Assembly: GCA_024336345.1 (NCBI GenBank)
Contig: JANFOG010000009.1
Location: 1,240,001 to 1,304,000, forward strand
DNA from: Mariannaea sp. PMI_226
Taxonomy: Eukaryota; Ascomycota; Sordariomycetes; Hypocreales; Nectriaceae
Direction: 5' to 3'
Length of the DNA stretch: 64,000 nt
Part shown: positions 1-11,468 of the stretch, piece after piece
Layout: each line of letters opens with the position of its first letter
How positions within the stretch are numbered: the first letter of the stretch is position 1
The notes under the pieces: generated by a model
Databases searched by the model: none
What the model saw: the letters and a program-made list of their open reading frames with translations, nothing else
Told to the model about the DNA's origin: nothing
Position numbers and translations under genes: made by a program

Positions 1-329
1 GCCACTCAGGGAGGCCTAGCAGACTTTGCATCAGGCGTCGGGCTTCGGGCTTTGTTCTTTGAGAAACGAGACTGAGGAAATCTCGGCCCCTGTTTCTGGC
101 GTCTTCTTTTATTCCCAGCGGTTTATTTTCAGCAACCGGCACAAGAGGGTTCAAGTCAGGCAAGCCATCATCGTCTTCCACAAAACCCCCTATGTATGTT
201 AACAGTCTAATTCATCCGCCTAGACAGGGCGGCATGTTTGGTCAGAAATCGCATCATACCCTTTATTCTCTCCAACTCGTCTCTCTCTTCGTTGTCCCCT
301 GAGGAAGACGATGGTGGCCGTCGTAGCAT
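1..329 (-). CDS. Partial gene running off the left edge, function unknown
   Basis: Reading the minus strand, an ATG at 329-327 opens a 70-base exon (329-260). A 70-base intron (259-190) follows, with a GTATGA donor, CTGAC and GTTAAC branch-like sites and an ATAG acceptor. The reading frame then stays open from 189 to the window edge, giving about 86 residues. The N-terminus begins MLRRPP and is followed by an acidic stretch, then a charged segment rich in Arg, Glu and Leu that looks helical. Codon choice looks like real coding sequence. I do not recognise the family. The gene would be divergent from the Not4-like gene, leaving only about 120 bases between them. The plus strand also shows splice-like signals here (acceptor ending at 132, GTATGT donor at 194), so an antisense exon of the Not4-like gene is a competing model. 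Confidence 0.45.
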
Positions 330-448
330 GACTCCCTAAATTCATGTATATAATTGGCGTTGTGGTCCCGTAGTTGTCGTATTTTGCTTTCTTGTTTCGA
401 TTGCGTTCATCTTGACTTGTTGGAGTACTCCTGCTAACAGTCGCCCAG

Positions 449-2835
449 ATGATGACTTACTATCGCTTGACGAAGCCTCCAACGTGGTCGATGCCTTGGT
501 GTCCGACGAGCCCATCGACTTGTTCGACACGCACGACCGACCATTGGTTCCTCCTGGCTTGGCCATTCCCCCTGGACTGGCAAACATTTCAAGACCTTCC
601 TCCACTCGTCCACAGTCTAGGCTGGGAAACATTGTCCCAGCACTGCCCAAGTTTCCTCCCGGACTAGTACATGGCGCCTTGACACCAGACCAGTCACCTC
701 AGAAATCTGAAGCTTCTGACACGGAGAAGAAGAATGTGAGAGTGGTTTCCACAGAAAGCAGCCTGTCCCGAGAGATGTCGACTCCAGCGAAGCAACTCAA
801 TGAGGAAGATTTCCCGTCTTTAGATGCGCTCAAGATCAGCTCTAGACCAGCAACGCCAACTCCTAAAGCAACCCCGAAGGCCAAGAAGCGAGCAGAAAGG
901 ATTGCAGAGCGACTGCTCGCGAAAATGAGAGACGAAACCGAGCCTGTCCCTGCCCCGGCAGCTAAGGCGACCGAGAATAAAATCTCCGAGGCCAAGTCCG
1001 TGGAAGACAAAGCTGATGAGATCAAGGCCACCGAGGACGAAAGAGTTGAGAAAGAACACCTTGTCACCAATACCATGGTCCCCAAAGCCTCCCAAAATTC
1101 TGGAGAGGCTTCCACTGAAGTTGAGAAGCTGGTAGTGGAGACATCAGCTGCTTTCCCGCCTCTTCCTACCCCGGGAACCACTGTGTCATCGCCTGTCACT
1201 CGGGTAGGCCCAAAGTCTCTTCGAGTTGTGCCTGTAACAAAGACAGAATCTGCTCCGCCTGCATCTCCTGCTCTGACAATGGCATCGGTCGCGTACTCTA
1301 CGGCATCTCGAGCGGTGTCTGCCTCATACAGGCCTGATACACCCGGAAGCGAGATGATCAGCGACACGGCGTCAATGGTATCAGCCTCAGCAACCCATTC
1401 TCGTGCCAGCTCGCCGCCCCCGACTCGCGTTGGCAGTGCGGCTGTTCGAACTACTACCAAGAGTCAGCTAAAGAAGGCTCGGAAGGAGGTCCTGAAGCAG
1501 GAAACGAAGGCGATTGCAGATACCATCCAAGTAGTGCCCGAGGAGCATGCTCCAGTATTTGGGCGAAAGAAGAAGCAGAAAAAAGAGAAGCCTGCTAAAG
1601 TAGTGGCCCAATCCCCTGCGAAGGAACCCGTCAAAGAGGTGACGAAGGAAGAGACTCCCACATCCAAGCTAGAAGCGAAGCCTATGCCTGCGCCGGAAGT
1701 AATTGCTCAAGAGACGCTTGACCAGACCAAGGCTACTCAGAAGAAGGTCGTCAAGGGTAAGGGCAAAGCCAAGGAGAAGTCTAAGGAGCCGGAATCGTCC
1801 GAAGAGGAAGCGGCAATGCCTCCTCCACCACCTCCCCCTTCTAATGTTGCCGGGGCTTCGAAGAGAAAAGTTACTCCCGCGACTTACCACGCCGGCCCGG
1901 CCAACATCTTTGATGAGATTCGAAAGTCACTCTGGACGAACAGCATTGAGAAGCTGCAGCTCCTCAAGCCATTCACTAACAGCGCTCCTCCCCGTGTTGA
2001 CCGTGAGTCTGCAGAGGGGACCCAGCAGATCGGTCATTGCCTCGACTGCTCATGCAAGTGTGGTGAGATTCTAGAAGAAGATCTCGCCGCTCTCCGCGAA
2101 GGCAAGTCTGTTCGCAAACAGTTCCATGTAGACGGGTCTCGCATGCTCATCACCCCCAACGGCGACTGCATTCGCGGCCTCACTCTCGAAGAAGAGGACG
2201 CCTTCCTTCAACTTCAAGCCGCTATCGCCAGCACCGCTGAGAATCCCGGGTCCTTCATCGCGCCTCGCCACCAGCCTGGTTCTGGTGCCTTTTCTCTCAT
2301 CAAGGGTCGTGCGGTGCCAAATGGACGACCAAACATCTTCCCTGCTTCAAGCCGGCCGCAGGCCCAAGACCCCATTGGCAAGCTGCAGCGCGAGGATGCC
2401 CTCAGTTACATCAACCAGTATGTTCTCCCTCGCCTCAACCTTGGCGCCACGAACATGGGCTTGCCCAAGGGTTCTGCTACAGCGACCACCAAGGATGCCG
2501 CTGCCGCAAGCTTGAACTCCCTCGCTCCGTATTTCTATGGCCCTGATGCCGCCGCTGGCGTCGGCATCTACAGTCCCCCTGACGGTGCTCGCCCCATCAA
2601 CGACTTCTCGCCACCCGCTGGTCTCGCCTCTGTCGCTGGTCTCCCGCCTCACGATCGTGAAGGAATCCCGGCCGGAAAGATCATGGGCACGAGCCCTGGT
2701 GGCATGCCCCTCATGAGCGTCGAGGACGCCGAAGGCGCTCTTGCGACGGCGCGGCGCGAGACGGAGAAGTTGGAGAAGGGTTTGAACCAAGTTATTAGGC
2801 GTAACCGTCGTCTCATTCTCGGAGGAAACAGCTAG
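449..2835 (+). CDS. Not4-like CCR4-NOT subunit, C-terminal part only
   Basis: One long open exon ends with TAG at 2833-2835. The sequence before it (about 380-448) is T-rich, carries a GCTAAC branch site at 432-437 and ends in CAG, so 449 is read as an exon start; no usable in-frame ATG lies nearby. The roughly 795 residues are low-complexity and Lys/Glu/Pro-rich. They include PPGL repeats near the start, an EEDFPSLDA-type segment, a GRKKKQKKEK basic patch and a Cys-containing conserved block near 2035-2080. The C-terminal helix region is rich in Glu and Arg. This layout resembles the C-terminal two thirds of fungal Not4, an E3 ubiquitin ligase of the CCR4-NOT complex acting in mRNA decay and co-translational quality control. 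The RING and RRM domains that define Not4 are not in the window, so the name is inferred from overall resemblance. Confidence 0.55.
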
Positions 2836-3470
2836 GTAGTGCCTGGTTTGAGACGACCTAGACATGACTTATGAAGAGTAGTTTATAAAGGAAATACTAC
2901 CCATGAAGCATAAAGGCCTGACAGGGGCTAGTCTTATTGGTATGAGAGCGGATTAAGAAGGATACTGGATACAGCCCGTTGAACCGAAAATAAATACTCT
3001 AAAGGCGATGCCTAGCACGGATTTGAAATGCATTGATGATCCATAATAAAACACGCACCCCTGGGGTTTGATGATGTGAAGCGTTTGTCAATTCTCTTGC
3101 CTTACTGCCGTTTCCCTTGTTATCTAGAATTATCTGAATACTCAAGGCTCATTATTTTTATGAATGTGTTGATGCGCAGCCCAAAGTCTTTTACCATGTT
3201 TAACTTATGCAGCAGTTAAAACCTGTCCCAATGCTCCTGAGATCCTATTAAACACCACCACTAAAACCTTCGGTGAATAAAGAAGAGAAAAAAGAAAAAG
3301 AAATACACATGCAGTGATAGATCAACCGGGGGTATCATGATTCTTTCTTTCCCCTCCTGATAATTTCGGATTCCTTCTTGTCATGATCATCATGTACAAA
3401 ATACTCATCAATTTCCCCATGTTACTGTCATGGTCGTTGGAAAGAAATGTCGTTCAACAAAACTGAACAA
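2836..3470. other. Convergent intergenic spacer
   Basis: This holds the 3' ends of two convergent genes. AATAAA-like signals occur near 2987 and 3043 and could serve the plus-strand Not4-like transcript. No ORF or RNA gene is convincing. Confidence 0.6.
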
Positions 3471-5912
3471 TCACTTGTCTTCGTCGGCACTACTAGCATG
3501 CGGCGTATCAGTGATGTGATGCCCTTCGTATACATTCCTTGCTGCCATTTTCAACTGGTGTCTCCGCTCGGCAGACAAACATTCACGCAGTCGGTCCATA
3601 AGCCTCTCCAAAATCCACTCACTCTCCTGCTGGCTACCCATCAGGGGGCTTTGGTGTCCAACCCAAGACCAAGCCGTGTGTTCTGCAGCCTCACCCTCCG
3701 TGTTGTGGATCTCGTCATGGGCATCATTGACAAGATGGTCATCTGTTTCATTCTGATTGCTCTGATTCTGATGGCTCCGATGATGATGCTTTGAGTGCTT
3801 GTTCTTCTTCGTTTTTGGCCTGGCCTGGCGATGAGTCTCGGCTTTACTCTCATCTTCGCCGATGAGCTTGAGGTACCAGGCCCATTGATCAAAATTATAG
3901 CGATGAGGCGTGCTCTCTTTGAGGTGACTTGCGACAACTTGAATCTCCGATATCAGAAGGAAATGAAAATCGGTACCTGTGGGCAGATCGTTGAAAGGAT
4001 CGCGAAGACGAGAAAGGGACCGCCGAACTCGAGCAGTAAAGGTCGACCCAGATCGGCCACGGCTGGCCAGACTATGGGCTTCAGCTTCTATGTCGGTATT
4101 GGGATGGATGGGCTGAGTCCTGCTGAAGTCGTAGGGACCTGGTTCTTCTGATTTCTCACTAGCAGCTGCAGAAGGCCTGCGTTGAGTAGTCGTGTCAGAG
4201 GCTCTATCTTGGGGGACCGGGGAAATTAGATCGTCAGGAAAGACTTTTCCGCAAGTGACCTTGCTTATGATGTGACGAATGTCTTCTGAAACCCTTGCTT
4301 CACCAGGAAGAATTGTAACATTTCCAAGTCTAAGGGTACTGTCTCGAACGAACTTTACCACAGTATCACCCGCGTTGGAGATGAGAACTGTCATTGTCGG
4401 CAAGGCCAAAAGAGACCAAAAAACAAAGAAAGACTTCCCTCCAGGTGAAACGAGAGTCATGTCTCCATAGCCAATGGTAGTGAGTGACTCAAAGCAGAAA
4501 TAGAAGCCATCAAAGTACACCCAATCTTGATAAGGCTTTTCGGACTCAACAAAGATAACGGCGCCGACGAGCCACAGGATGATCCATGAGGATGCTGATA
4601 TAGCCATAGCCATCCACCGTCTTCGAATTGACGTTTGTAACTGAATTTGACGCATCAAGGCGAACTCGGCCTTGCGTCTTTCGAACTCGGTAGTCGGTAA
4701 ATTGTCAGCTTGAGTAGGCGAAAAAGGTTGAGAATCCTCGCGGATGGGCTGAAGAATAGCGTCATCGCCATGCTTCGTCATGGTCCTGATCATCTTTCGA
4801 CGCTTCTTCTCTTCGATGCGAGCCGCGACGTGGCGCTTACCTCGATCCAGAACAAGACTGCGAATTGAGCCGATTACCAAACCAAGACTGATGATGCCGA
4901 CGAGCGCGTAGGGCATCATGAGAGCACGTCCAAGGGTTGTGTCTGGATGGAAGTCACCAAAGCCCACTGTAAAAAGGGTGACATCTGCCCAGTATACGGC
5001 GTCGAGATAATCCCAGTTTTCAACATTGCAAAAGACAAGGGCTCCAAAGAGAAGGTACATAAGAAACATAATTGTCTGTAACATCAGAGTTCGCTGGCTC
5101 GGGGTGAGCATAAAGTCTTTGCTGTAATGGCCTGACCATGCACCATAAAAAGTGATGACCATGATAGAGGCGTCAATGAAATAGAGGATGGCAGACCATA
5201 TGCCATAGTAGTAGGCTTGAGACCAGACGAGTTCGGAGGAAGGAAATGGAATGCCATGAAGCAGAGGACCAGAAGCTGTAGCACTCAGACTCAAGAGGCA
5301 AATGGAGGAGATGTACCTGTAAGCAAAGGTTAGGAAGGACAATGGCCTACGCGGGAAGCCTATCAAATATCATACCATCCAACTATTGTAATGGGCTGTG
5401 CGATAGTAAATCGTACTCTTCTTGCCATGTTGAGGAGAAGATACATGTTGGAGATGACGGCGATGACAAGCTGGATTGCATTGATGATTGTCAACCTGAT
5501 TGTTGCATGTCAGTGTCGGCGATTGGATTGCGCAAAAAATGCATCGAAGCTGTGATACAGAAGAAGAAAACATACCATGGGGGATCCTTGACAAACGGGG
5601 CATCTGTGATATCTCCACCAGGGGGGAGATGCTGTCTCCAAGGACTAACCAAGGAGCAAATACTGAAGGCAGATGCGACGGGACCGAGGGTGCCGGCAAC
5701 CATGGGGAACGCGGAGGAAGCGAACCACCAGCGGCTATAGAACAGTTCGGCGTGTTAGGACGGACATATTGGTATGTGCAAACGGGTATTGGGTGGACAT
5801 ACGATGGAGTGAGGTGAACATCATCATTGGCAAATTTCCTTGCTTGGTCAACGTTCGCCTCGACTATCTCGGCCTCCTCATCAATCACTTCGCCCAGCCC
5901 ACCATCGTCCAT
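3471..5912 (-). CDS. TOK1: TOK1-type outward-rectifying two-pore potassium channel
   Basis: Four exons (5912-5803, 5734-5576, 5495-5376, 5316-3471) join in frame into 744 residues. The introns have GTATGT/GTATG donors and ATAG/CAG acceptors. The protein has about eight hydrophobic segments and two pore loops with potassium selectivity filters: TVGFGD at about 246-251 and TIGYGD at about 410-415. Two pores on an eight-segment scaffold are the hallmark of fungal TOK channels, which release K+ across the plasma membrane on depolarisation. A basic cytoplasmic loop rich in Arg, Lys and Glu separates the two pore domains. The C-terminal tail of about 280 residues is hydrophilic and His/Ser-rich, a likely site of regulation. 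The start at 5912 is the first ATG giving a continuous acidic N-terminus (MDDGGLGEV). The exon phases agree at all three junctions. Confidence 0.93.
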
Positions 5913-6289
5913 GGTGGCTAGGGAATCTTGCAGACCGGAATCGAGGACCAAGGTAAGTCACTACCCGGTAGCCCGGTAGCCCGGCTGCTCTGAAAGCCCG
6001 CTGCGAGTGGTAATGGCTGGCAAGGCCGCTTCTGAGCAGCCTTGAGCAAAGGACAAGGATTGAGCAAGAGCAGTGATGAAGCAAAAAGGGCGAATTGGTG
6101 GCGAAAGAGGAAGAAAAAAGTCTTGGCAGTGCTGGCAGCTTGGGCTGGATGTGATTTGATGGTGCAATGGGAGTGTTTTGGGAATGGAGAGGTAATGGAT
6201 GAAGAAGAATGGAATAAATGGTTTCTTGGCAGCGCATCGGCATCATCGGGTCTCGTGGAATGCAGAGGCAATTGCAACTGGGAACTACG

Positions 6290-6355
6290 CTTGCACCTGC
6301 ACACCTACACATCTGCACCTGTACTTGCTCCTGCACTCGCTCCTGCACTTGCACT
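6290..6355. repeat. Imperfect ACCTGCAC/CTCCTGCACT short tandem repeat
   Basis: Units such as cacctgcacac, catctgcacctg and two copies of ctcctgcactcg/ctcctgcacttg follow each other. It lies about 380 bases upstream of the TOK1 start. Confidence 0.7.
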
Positions 6356-6526
6356 TGGCTTGAATACCTACTACCTACTAGGAATCATTGGAAAAAAAAC
6401 CCAAAAAGGCCGTTAGTCCATTCGAAGCAGGCACGCATCCAAAAAGACCCGGAACAGTTGCGGCTATGTACGCGCTTTGTCGTATCTAGTCGAAGTAACA
6501 GTTGAATGTACCGCCAAGTGGCCATT

Positions 6527-6566
6527 GCCTTGGCTTTTGGCTTGGCTTTGGCCTTGGCTTTTGGCT
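6527..6566. repeat. GCCTTGGCTTTTG tandem repeat
   Basis: The unit gccttggcttttg recurs with small variations (gccttggcttttg, gcttggcttt, ggccttggcttttg). Read on the minus strand it would give an Ala-Lys repeat, but no gene model supports coding. Confidence 0.8.
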
Positions 6567-6996
6567 CAAAAGAACGATGACCAGTGACGTTTGCTGTCCG
6601 ATTCATCTGGTGCGCTAGCTTTCCCATGGCAAGCGGACCTGCACTGAATCAACCCAGATCTTCATCTCGACTGCCTTAGACTACCTTACCTACGTAATCC
6701 ATGTACGGATCAACCTTATTAGCTTCTCAAGTACATAGTACCTGCTGAGTATCTTACCCAGGTACCTTACGCTACAGTAAAGTCATCACGACATAATCAC
6801 AGCAGAATTTGCAGGAAAATATCATTATCTCTATTTGCCTATGTTGGTAATCACGCACCTAGCTCTAATTACATTACAAACCAGTAGCCACTGCAATCCT
6901 CCAGCTCTAAAATTATTCGCTGCCGTTGTGTCAACTTCGGCCTCGGTACGAACAGACTACTTGAACTGAAACTATTGCCAGGATACTCCGTACCCT

Positions 6997-7022
6997 CCCC
7001 CCCCCCCCCCCAAAAAAAAAAA
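6997..7022. repeat. C15 followed directly by A11
   Basis: A run of 15 cytosines abuts a run of 11 adenines. Such junctions are prone to length polymorphism and sequencing error. Confidence 0.9.
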
Positions 7023-7751
7023 TCAAGTTCGGAGTACCGAGTGCCCGATACCCACGTTCTCCTTTGTGTGGTCCTAGCGACCGGTAGTTGGTCACGCTCT
7101 GGGAGGGGAGATTGCGCTGTCATAGGCCCCACTCATGCGACATATTATCATAACGGAGCTCGATGCACTCCCTTTAAAGCTCTTTCGTAATACGGTAGAT
7201 ACGTTCTAGCCCAGATCTAAACGGTTCTTCATTGCACAAAATTGTGCCATGACACCTTTCTGGGTCTTGGCAGTACACTCGAGCCCGGACCACCTGCCGT
7301 CAGTTGTGTGTCCCCAAGTCCACTTCTCTCGGCGCTGTTCCCAGAGACCGCAGATAGACAAAACAGGTCCAAGTACTGATACTGTTAGTCTCTCACGCGT
7401 ATCGGCCACCCTCCATAGAGACCGGGAGTAAGTGTAATCTTTCTTTTTGGCTGCTAGCCTCTGGTCCATACGCAGCCTGCCCAAGAGCTAGTTACGCCCA
7501 TCTCTAGTCTTCACTATCAATGCTTGCCATTGGTCGTCTAATAGCTCTGGGTCTCAAGCTGTTTGTCTATGTGAAGCAGGTTCAAACCTGTTTCCTGATT
7601 AGCCTGTCTTGAAAGATAATATTTCGCAGGTGCCAGCCTTAAAAACCAAGATACCTCAGAGTCTTGTTCATGATCTCTTAGGGACATATTACTATCGGAT
7701 CTGGATTTGTGCTTGGTCTCGTCATTCTGTCTGGTGGACCGCAACGGCGTC

Positions 7752-9006
7752 ATGCGGGGATGTCCTCGTATTCAACCACTTCGTGGCAGTAAACAACTCG
7801 TGACAATTACCCCATATCTGTGGACGCGACGAATATGCAGCTCTCACAACCTCGAACGCGTGCAGGTCAAGTGTGGCTCTGCCGGGCACGTAACGATCGA
7901 GTATGAAGCCTCCACTACCAACCATCTCGGATCTGCGCTAACCACCATACGACAGTCTTCACAATGTGGCAAATCATTCGCCGCAATCAGCCCTTTTCAT
8001 TCATCTCCCACCTTTCCCATCAGCTGACTCGACTACCTCATCCCTGCCCAAGTTTCTTTCAGATAGGCCTGTTGCTAGTATCAACTATAGATGGGTATCG
8101 GATTCTAGAGAGGACTCTGGCAACAGTGGTTTAGAATTGGCCAGCTCAAAGTGGCCAACTCCTATTCATGACACTCTCTTCGCCTACTCCTGGCTGGTAG
8201 AACATCTCACACCTGAAGGTCTTCAGCGACGGGACATATACGTCTACGGTTCGCACTTAGGCGGAAGTCTGGCCACGTCCTTGTCGCTGACAGAGGCTCA
8301 CCCGCACATGCCATTCGCTGTAAGAGGCGTCATATCGTATAATGGAGTATACAACTGGACCATGTTTTTACCCGATCACCCTGTCAATCGGTCGCCTAAG
8401 CGAGTCAAGAATCCGATGCCCGCCCCAAGGCAGGTTGAAGGATCGCACTTGTATCACCTCGAGGAGATGCTGCGAGCATGTTTCCGAGCGCCCGTGGACA
8501 TGTTTGATCCGTTTGTGAGCCCTAGTTTGTTGTTTCATAACCCTGGGCTCTTGGTGCCGGAATCATACGTATTATCAAGCGAAGAAACGGCTGCATTGGA
8601 GGCATTAGTTGACCCAGACTCTGTCGCCGAGAGGCCAGTTCCTAAGACGCCTCGCAAGTCTCATTTAATATTCCCTCCGCGAACATCAACACTTAGAATA
8701 CCTGAAGCGCTATTCCTTTACGACTCTCCCGCCGTAGCGCGTTCAAAATCTGGCCGAAAAAAGGCTGCTACGGGACGGGGCAATACAATGGAGAACCAGG
8801 CTCTCGAGTTAGTCGAACTGATGAGACGAAGTCTCGAAAAGGTTGAACTCAAGGAACGGGGTAAGTGGGATGATGATGTTGGATTGTGGGAGGACGAAGC
8901 AGAGCGGCGTGTACAAACGTGTGAGATTGGAGATGAGAGGGAATCTCTGAAGCTGAATGACCTGGGTGAACAAGTCATTGCAGATTGGCTAGACGAGAGG
9001 ATTTAA
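7752..9006 (+). CDS. Alpha/beta-hydrolase-fold protein lacking the canonical nucleophile
   Basis: Two exons (7752-7900 and 7956-9006) give 399 residues. The 55-base intron has a GTATGA donor, a GCTAAC branch site and an ACAG acceptor; splicing joins a GHVTID strand to the next exon in frame. The early part resembles fungal alpha/beta-hydrolase-fold-3 proteins: a strand-forming LFIHLPP segment, then ASINYRW, then an HDTLFAYSWL helix. At the nucleophile elbow (about 148-152) the sequence is GSHLG rather than GxSxG, with His in the position normally held by catalytic Ser. Hydrolysis by the usual triad is therefore doubtful, and a binding or scaffold role is possible. The C-terminal third is charged and helical. 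The start at 7752 is the first ATG in the open frame; another upstream exon cannot be excluded. Confidence 0.7.
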
Positions 9007-10437
9007 ATTCATGAGTGGAGCATTGGATAAAAGTGTACCGGGCATGAGAGGGTCTGACTTTATTTTGTGCTCACAAGGCGACTTGGTATATTTTGCGATA
9101 TTATGCTTTGAATGGCATACTGTCGCCGTGTTAATTATAGATGATCAGCTTCTCATTCGTTGAGCTAGCTTACAACGTACAGCGCTAGCTGCCGTCACCA
9201 TTGGGATGACGGGCTTCTCACCACGCACGAAATCTCTATCATCGCGGCGGTGGGCTTGAACTACCTCCATCACTTACTTTGCCTACATAGGTAGGTATAT
9301 ATGTACTGTCTATACATCTGTATCTATGTATAGATTGGGGATGTAGTCAATCTCTCCTAAGGGAACGGTAAGAAGGTTCACAGATGGAGCATCGTGGATC
9401 TGTAATGCAACACACCTTCTCACGGAGATCAGTAATTAGGTAGATAAACCTATATTACACTTGTTTAAAAAAAAAATACGTCCCTCGACTCGATCAATAT
9501 TGATGGTGATAGGCCGTTCTCTAACAATGTCGCACCCTGGTTGTGGTGCATCCAAGGGAATGCTTGACGGCTATCCCCATTTCCTTGGCACCACACGGTC
9601 TTGTTTCAGGTTAGCGTGTCTCTTCGTGTATTGATCCGATGCAGATAATGTTTGCGTGTCATGACTGCCCGCTGACTGCTTGTTTGTTTATTCGTATATT
9701 CTTTTAATGCCCGTGAGATTGGATGTAATAATGAGGGCGATTGGAGGTTCGGGATGAGTGTTTGATACACGGGGTAAGTTCCCCCCAGCTCCGATGCAGA
9801 CTCAGCACAATCATAAAAAAAGAGGGACACACAGGCTAAGAGAGGCTCTTTGCCTTATCTTAATTCATGATAGCGCGAGTGGATCAAGTACAATGACATG
9901 AGTGAGGTTGGGAAGTCTTCTTTGACCCCTAGCCAAGCCCAGTGCTGTCAGCGGATTTGTAACGGGTTTGCTGCAGGCCAACGTGAGTTGCCTCCATGTT
10001 ATTTGTGGTCCTTCAGACTCAGGAGACCGTGTGTCGCATGATAGCACAACTTTGTCATGCGTCCAAGCTGGACTTCTGATGTCCACGTACTCTTTTTTCA
10101 CGCATATGTGCCGTCATGAGTCAATGTTTTGATTGCTCCCCTTTCTTATTTTAGTCCCAGTTTCATCTCTTATCCCCAGGCCAGGATCTTGTTCAAATCG
10201 ACTATTATTAGGTGTCCACTTGTCTGGTCCCTGGCAGAGCAATTACCGGTCTGTCAATAAATTTAAAATAGCCTATGATAATATTATTAACAACCTAGAA
10301 TGAGAACCTGGAAAGAAAACAGGGAAGTAAACGGAGGAGGTACCGCACTGTAGCTGTACATGCCAGCTTACCTTATTAGCCCTTTAACTCCATTCTGACT
10401 CTACTCCGTAGTAGGTCATTACACCAGACTCCCTCCA
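9007..10437. other. Intergenic spacer
   Basis: No convincing gene. It contains AGGTAGGTATATATG and related TA-rich simple sequence at 9285-9335 and an A9 run near 9470. ORFs are short and look like noise. Confidence 0.55.
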
Positions 10438-10861
10438 ACAAGTACCGATTCGTGCTTCTTTCCTCCTCACCTCCCATCACCTCTTTTCCCCTTCCCTCCT
10501 TATCTTCTCAACCCAGTCATCTTCCATTTCATCCTCCATCCTCCCTTATCCCTCACCCATCTATCGCTGATTTTTCGCCTTTTCTTCAACGCACCCGACA
10601 ACAGCCAGATACCTCCAGGCTCACTTTCCACGCTTAGGTATGTCATGCCCAGTAGCGCGTTCCTCTTCCCCTCCTCATCCTCCCTCCCCGCATCTTGGCC
10701 CTGCGGGCTTATGACCTTGATTTCTACCTTAATCCGACGTCGGTTGTCCCAACTTTTGCATCATTTCGACAGCTTCTCTCAACCGCAGGGACGTTGAAGC
10801 TTACAAGCACTCGTTCTAGCTATTCCCCTCCCGTTTTCCATTAGACGCTTCATTCGACATC
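10438..10861 (+). promoter_or_regulatory. CT-rich 5' leader with probable leader intron 10638-10788
   Basis: From about 10450 the plus strand is strongly pyrimidine-rich (TCCTCC, CCCTTCCC blocks), typical of highly expressed fungal promoters and leaders. A GTATGT donor at 10638 and a CTCAACCGCAG acceptor ending at 10788 suggest a 5'UTR intron upstream of the ATG at 10862. This is read from sequence signals only. Confidence 0.5.
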
Positions 10862-11468
10862 ATGCCTGGCATCCGTGAGTCTTGTCCCGAGGGAGTCCTC
10901 GCACTCCATCGCACCGGTCAACTCAATGTAGACTGCGGTCGCTAGCCCCAACTCCCAACATTTCTAATAAAATTACCAGCTCTCCACGCCCTCGACAACC
11001 TGAAGGCTAAGCTTAAGGCTGCCTTCAAGAAGAAAGGCGAGAAGCCTGCCGAAAAACCCGCAGAGACCACTACTGCCCCAACTACAGAGGCCACCAACAC
11101 TGAGACTGCTCCCGCACCTGTTCCAGCTGGTACGTTCAATCTAATAAAAATACTTTTGACTACATCTGCACATTATTCCCCAACCATTTCCTAACTTCTA
11201 CGCCGCAGCTGAGCCAGTCCCAGCTACGGATGCCCCAAAGAAGGAAACAGAGGAGACTAAGCCTGCAGTTCCCGTGACTACAGATGTTGCCAAGACCGAG
11301 GACGCCCCTCCTGGTACGTTGACCACCCATTCGCTGCGACATGCACCATTCTAACGTCACAAAATAGTTGCTCCCCCTATCGAGGCCACCGAGGCTGCCA
11401 AGGCCGTCCCTCCTACTGAGCCCGCTAAGACTGAGGCGGCTCCCGCCGCTCCTGTCACTACTGCTTAG
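10862..11468 (+). CDS. Small Pro/Ala/Thr-rich protein encoded by four exons
   Basis: Exons 10862-10874, 10980-11129, 11209-11313 and 11368-11468 join into 122 residues ending at TAG. Residues 1-25 form a short, Lys-rich amphipathic-looking segment (LHALDNLKAKLKAAFKKKG). The rest is Ala/Pro/Thr/Glu-rich with repeated EPAKTE/EATNTE-like motifs and is probably disordered. All three introns are phase 1, and the two internal exons are multiples of three, so skipping either keeps the frame. Introns 2 and 3 start with the same GTACGT donor after similar codons. I see no signal peptide or known domain. The CT-rich leader suggests strong expression. Function is unknown. Confidence 0.75.

Larger units (their letters stand above)
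5913..7751. other. Divergent intergenic region with simple repeats
   Basis: A 1.8 kb spacer between the divergent TOK1 and hydrolase-like genes, so it should hold both promoters. It contains a CACCTG-type imperfect repeat, a GCCTTGGCTTTTG repeat, a C15/A11 homopolymer junction and several TACCT/AGGTA motifs (6690-6770). ORFs in it are short, overlap on both strands and look non-coding. Confidence 0.55.

Noticed and set aside
699..1460. 253-codon minus-strand ORF antisense to the Not4-like exon
   Set aside because: It has low-complexity Ser/Val/Ala composition produced by the complementary strand of a Ser/Pro/Glu-rich coding region, with no start or splice support.
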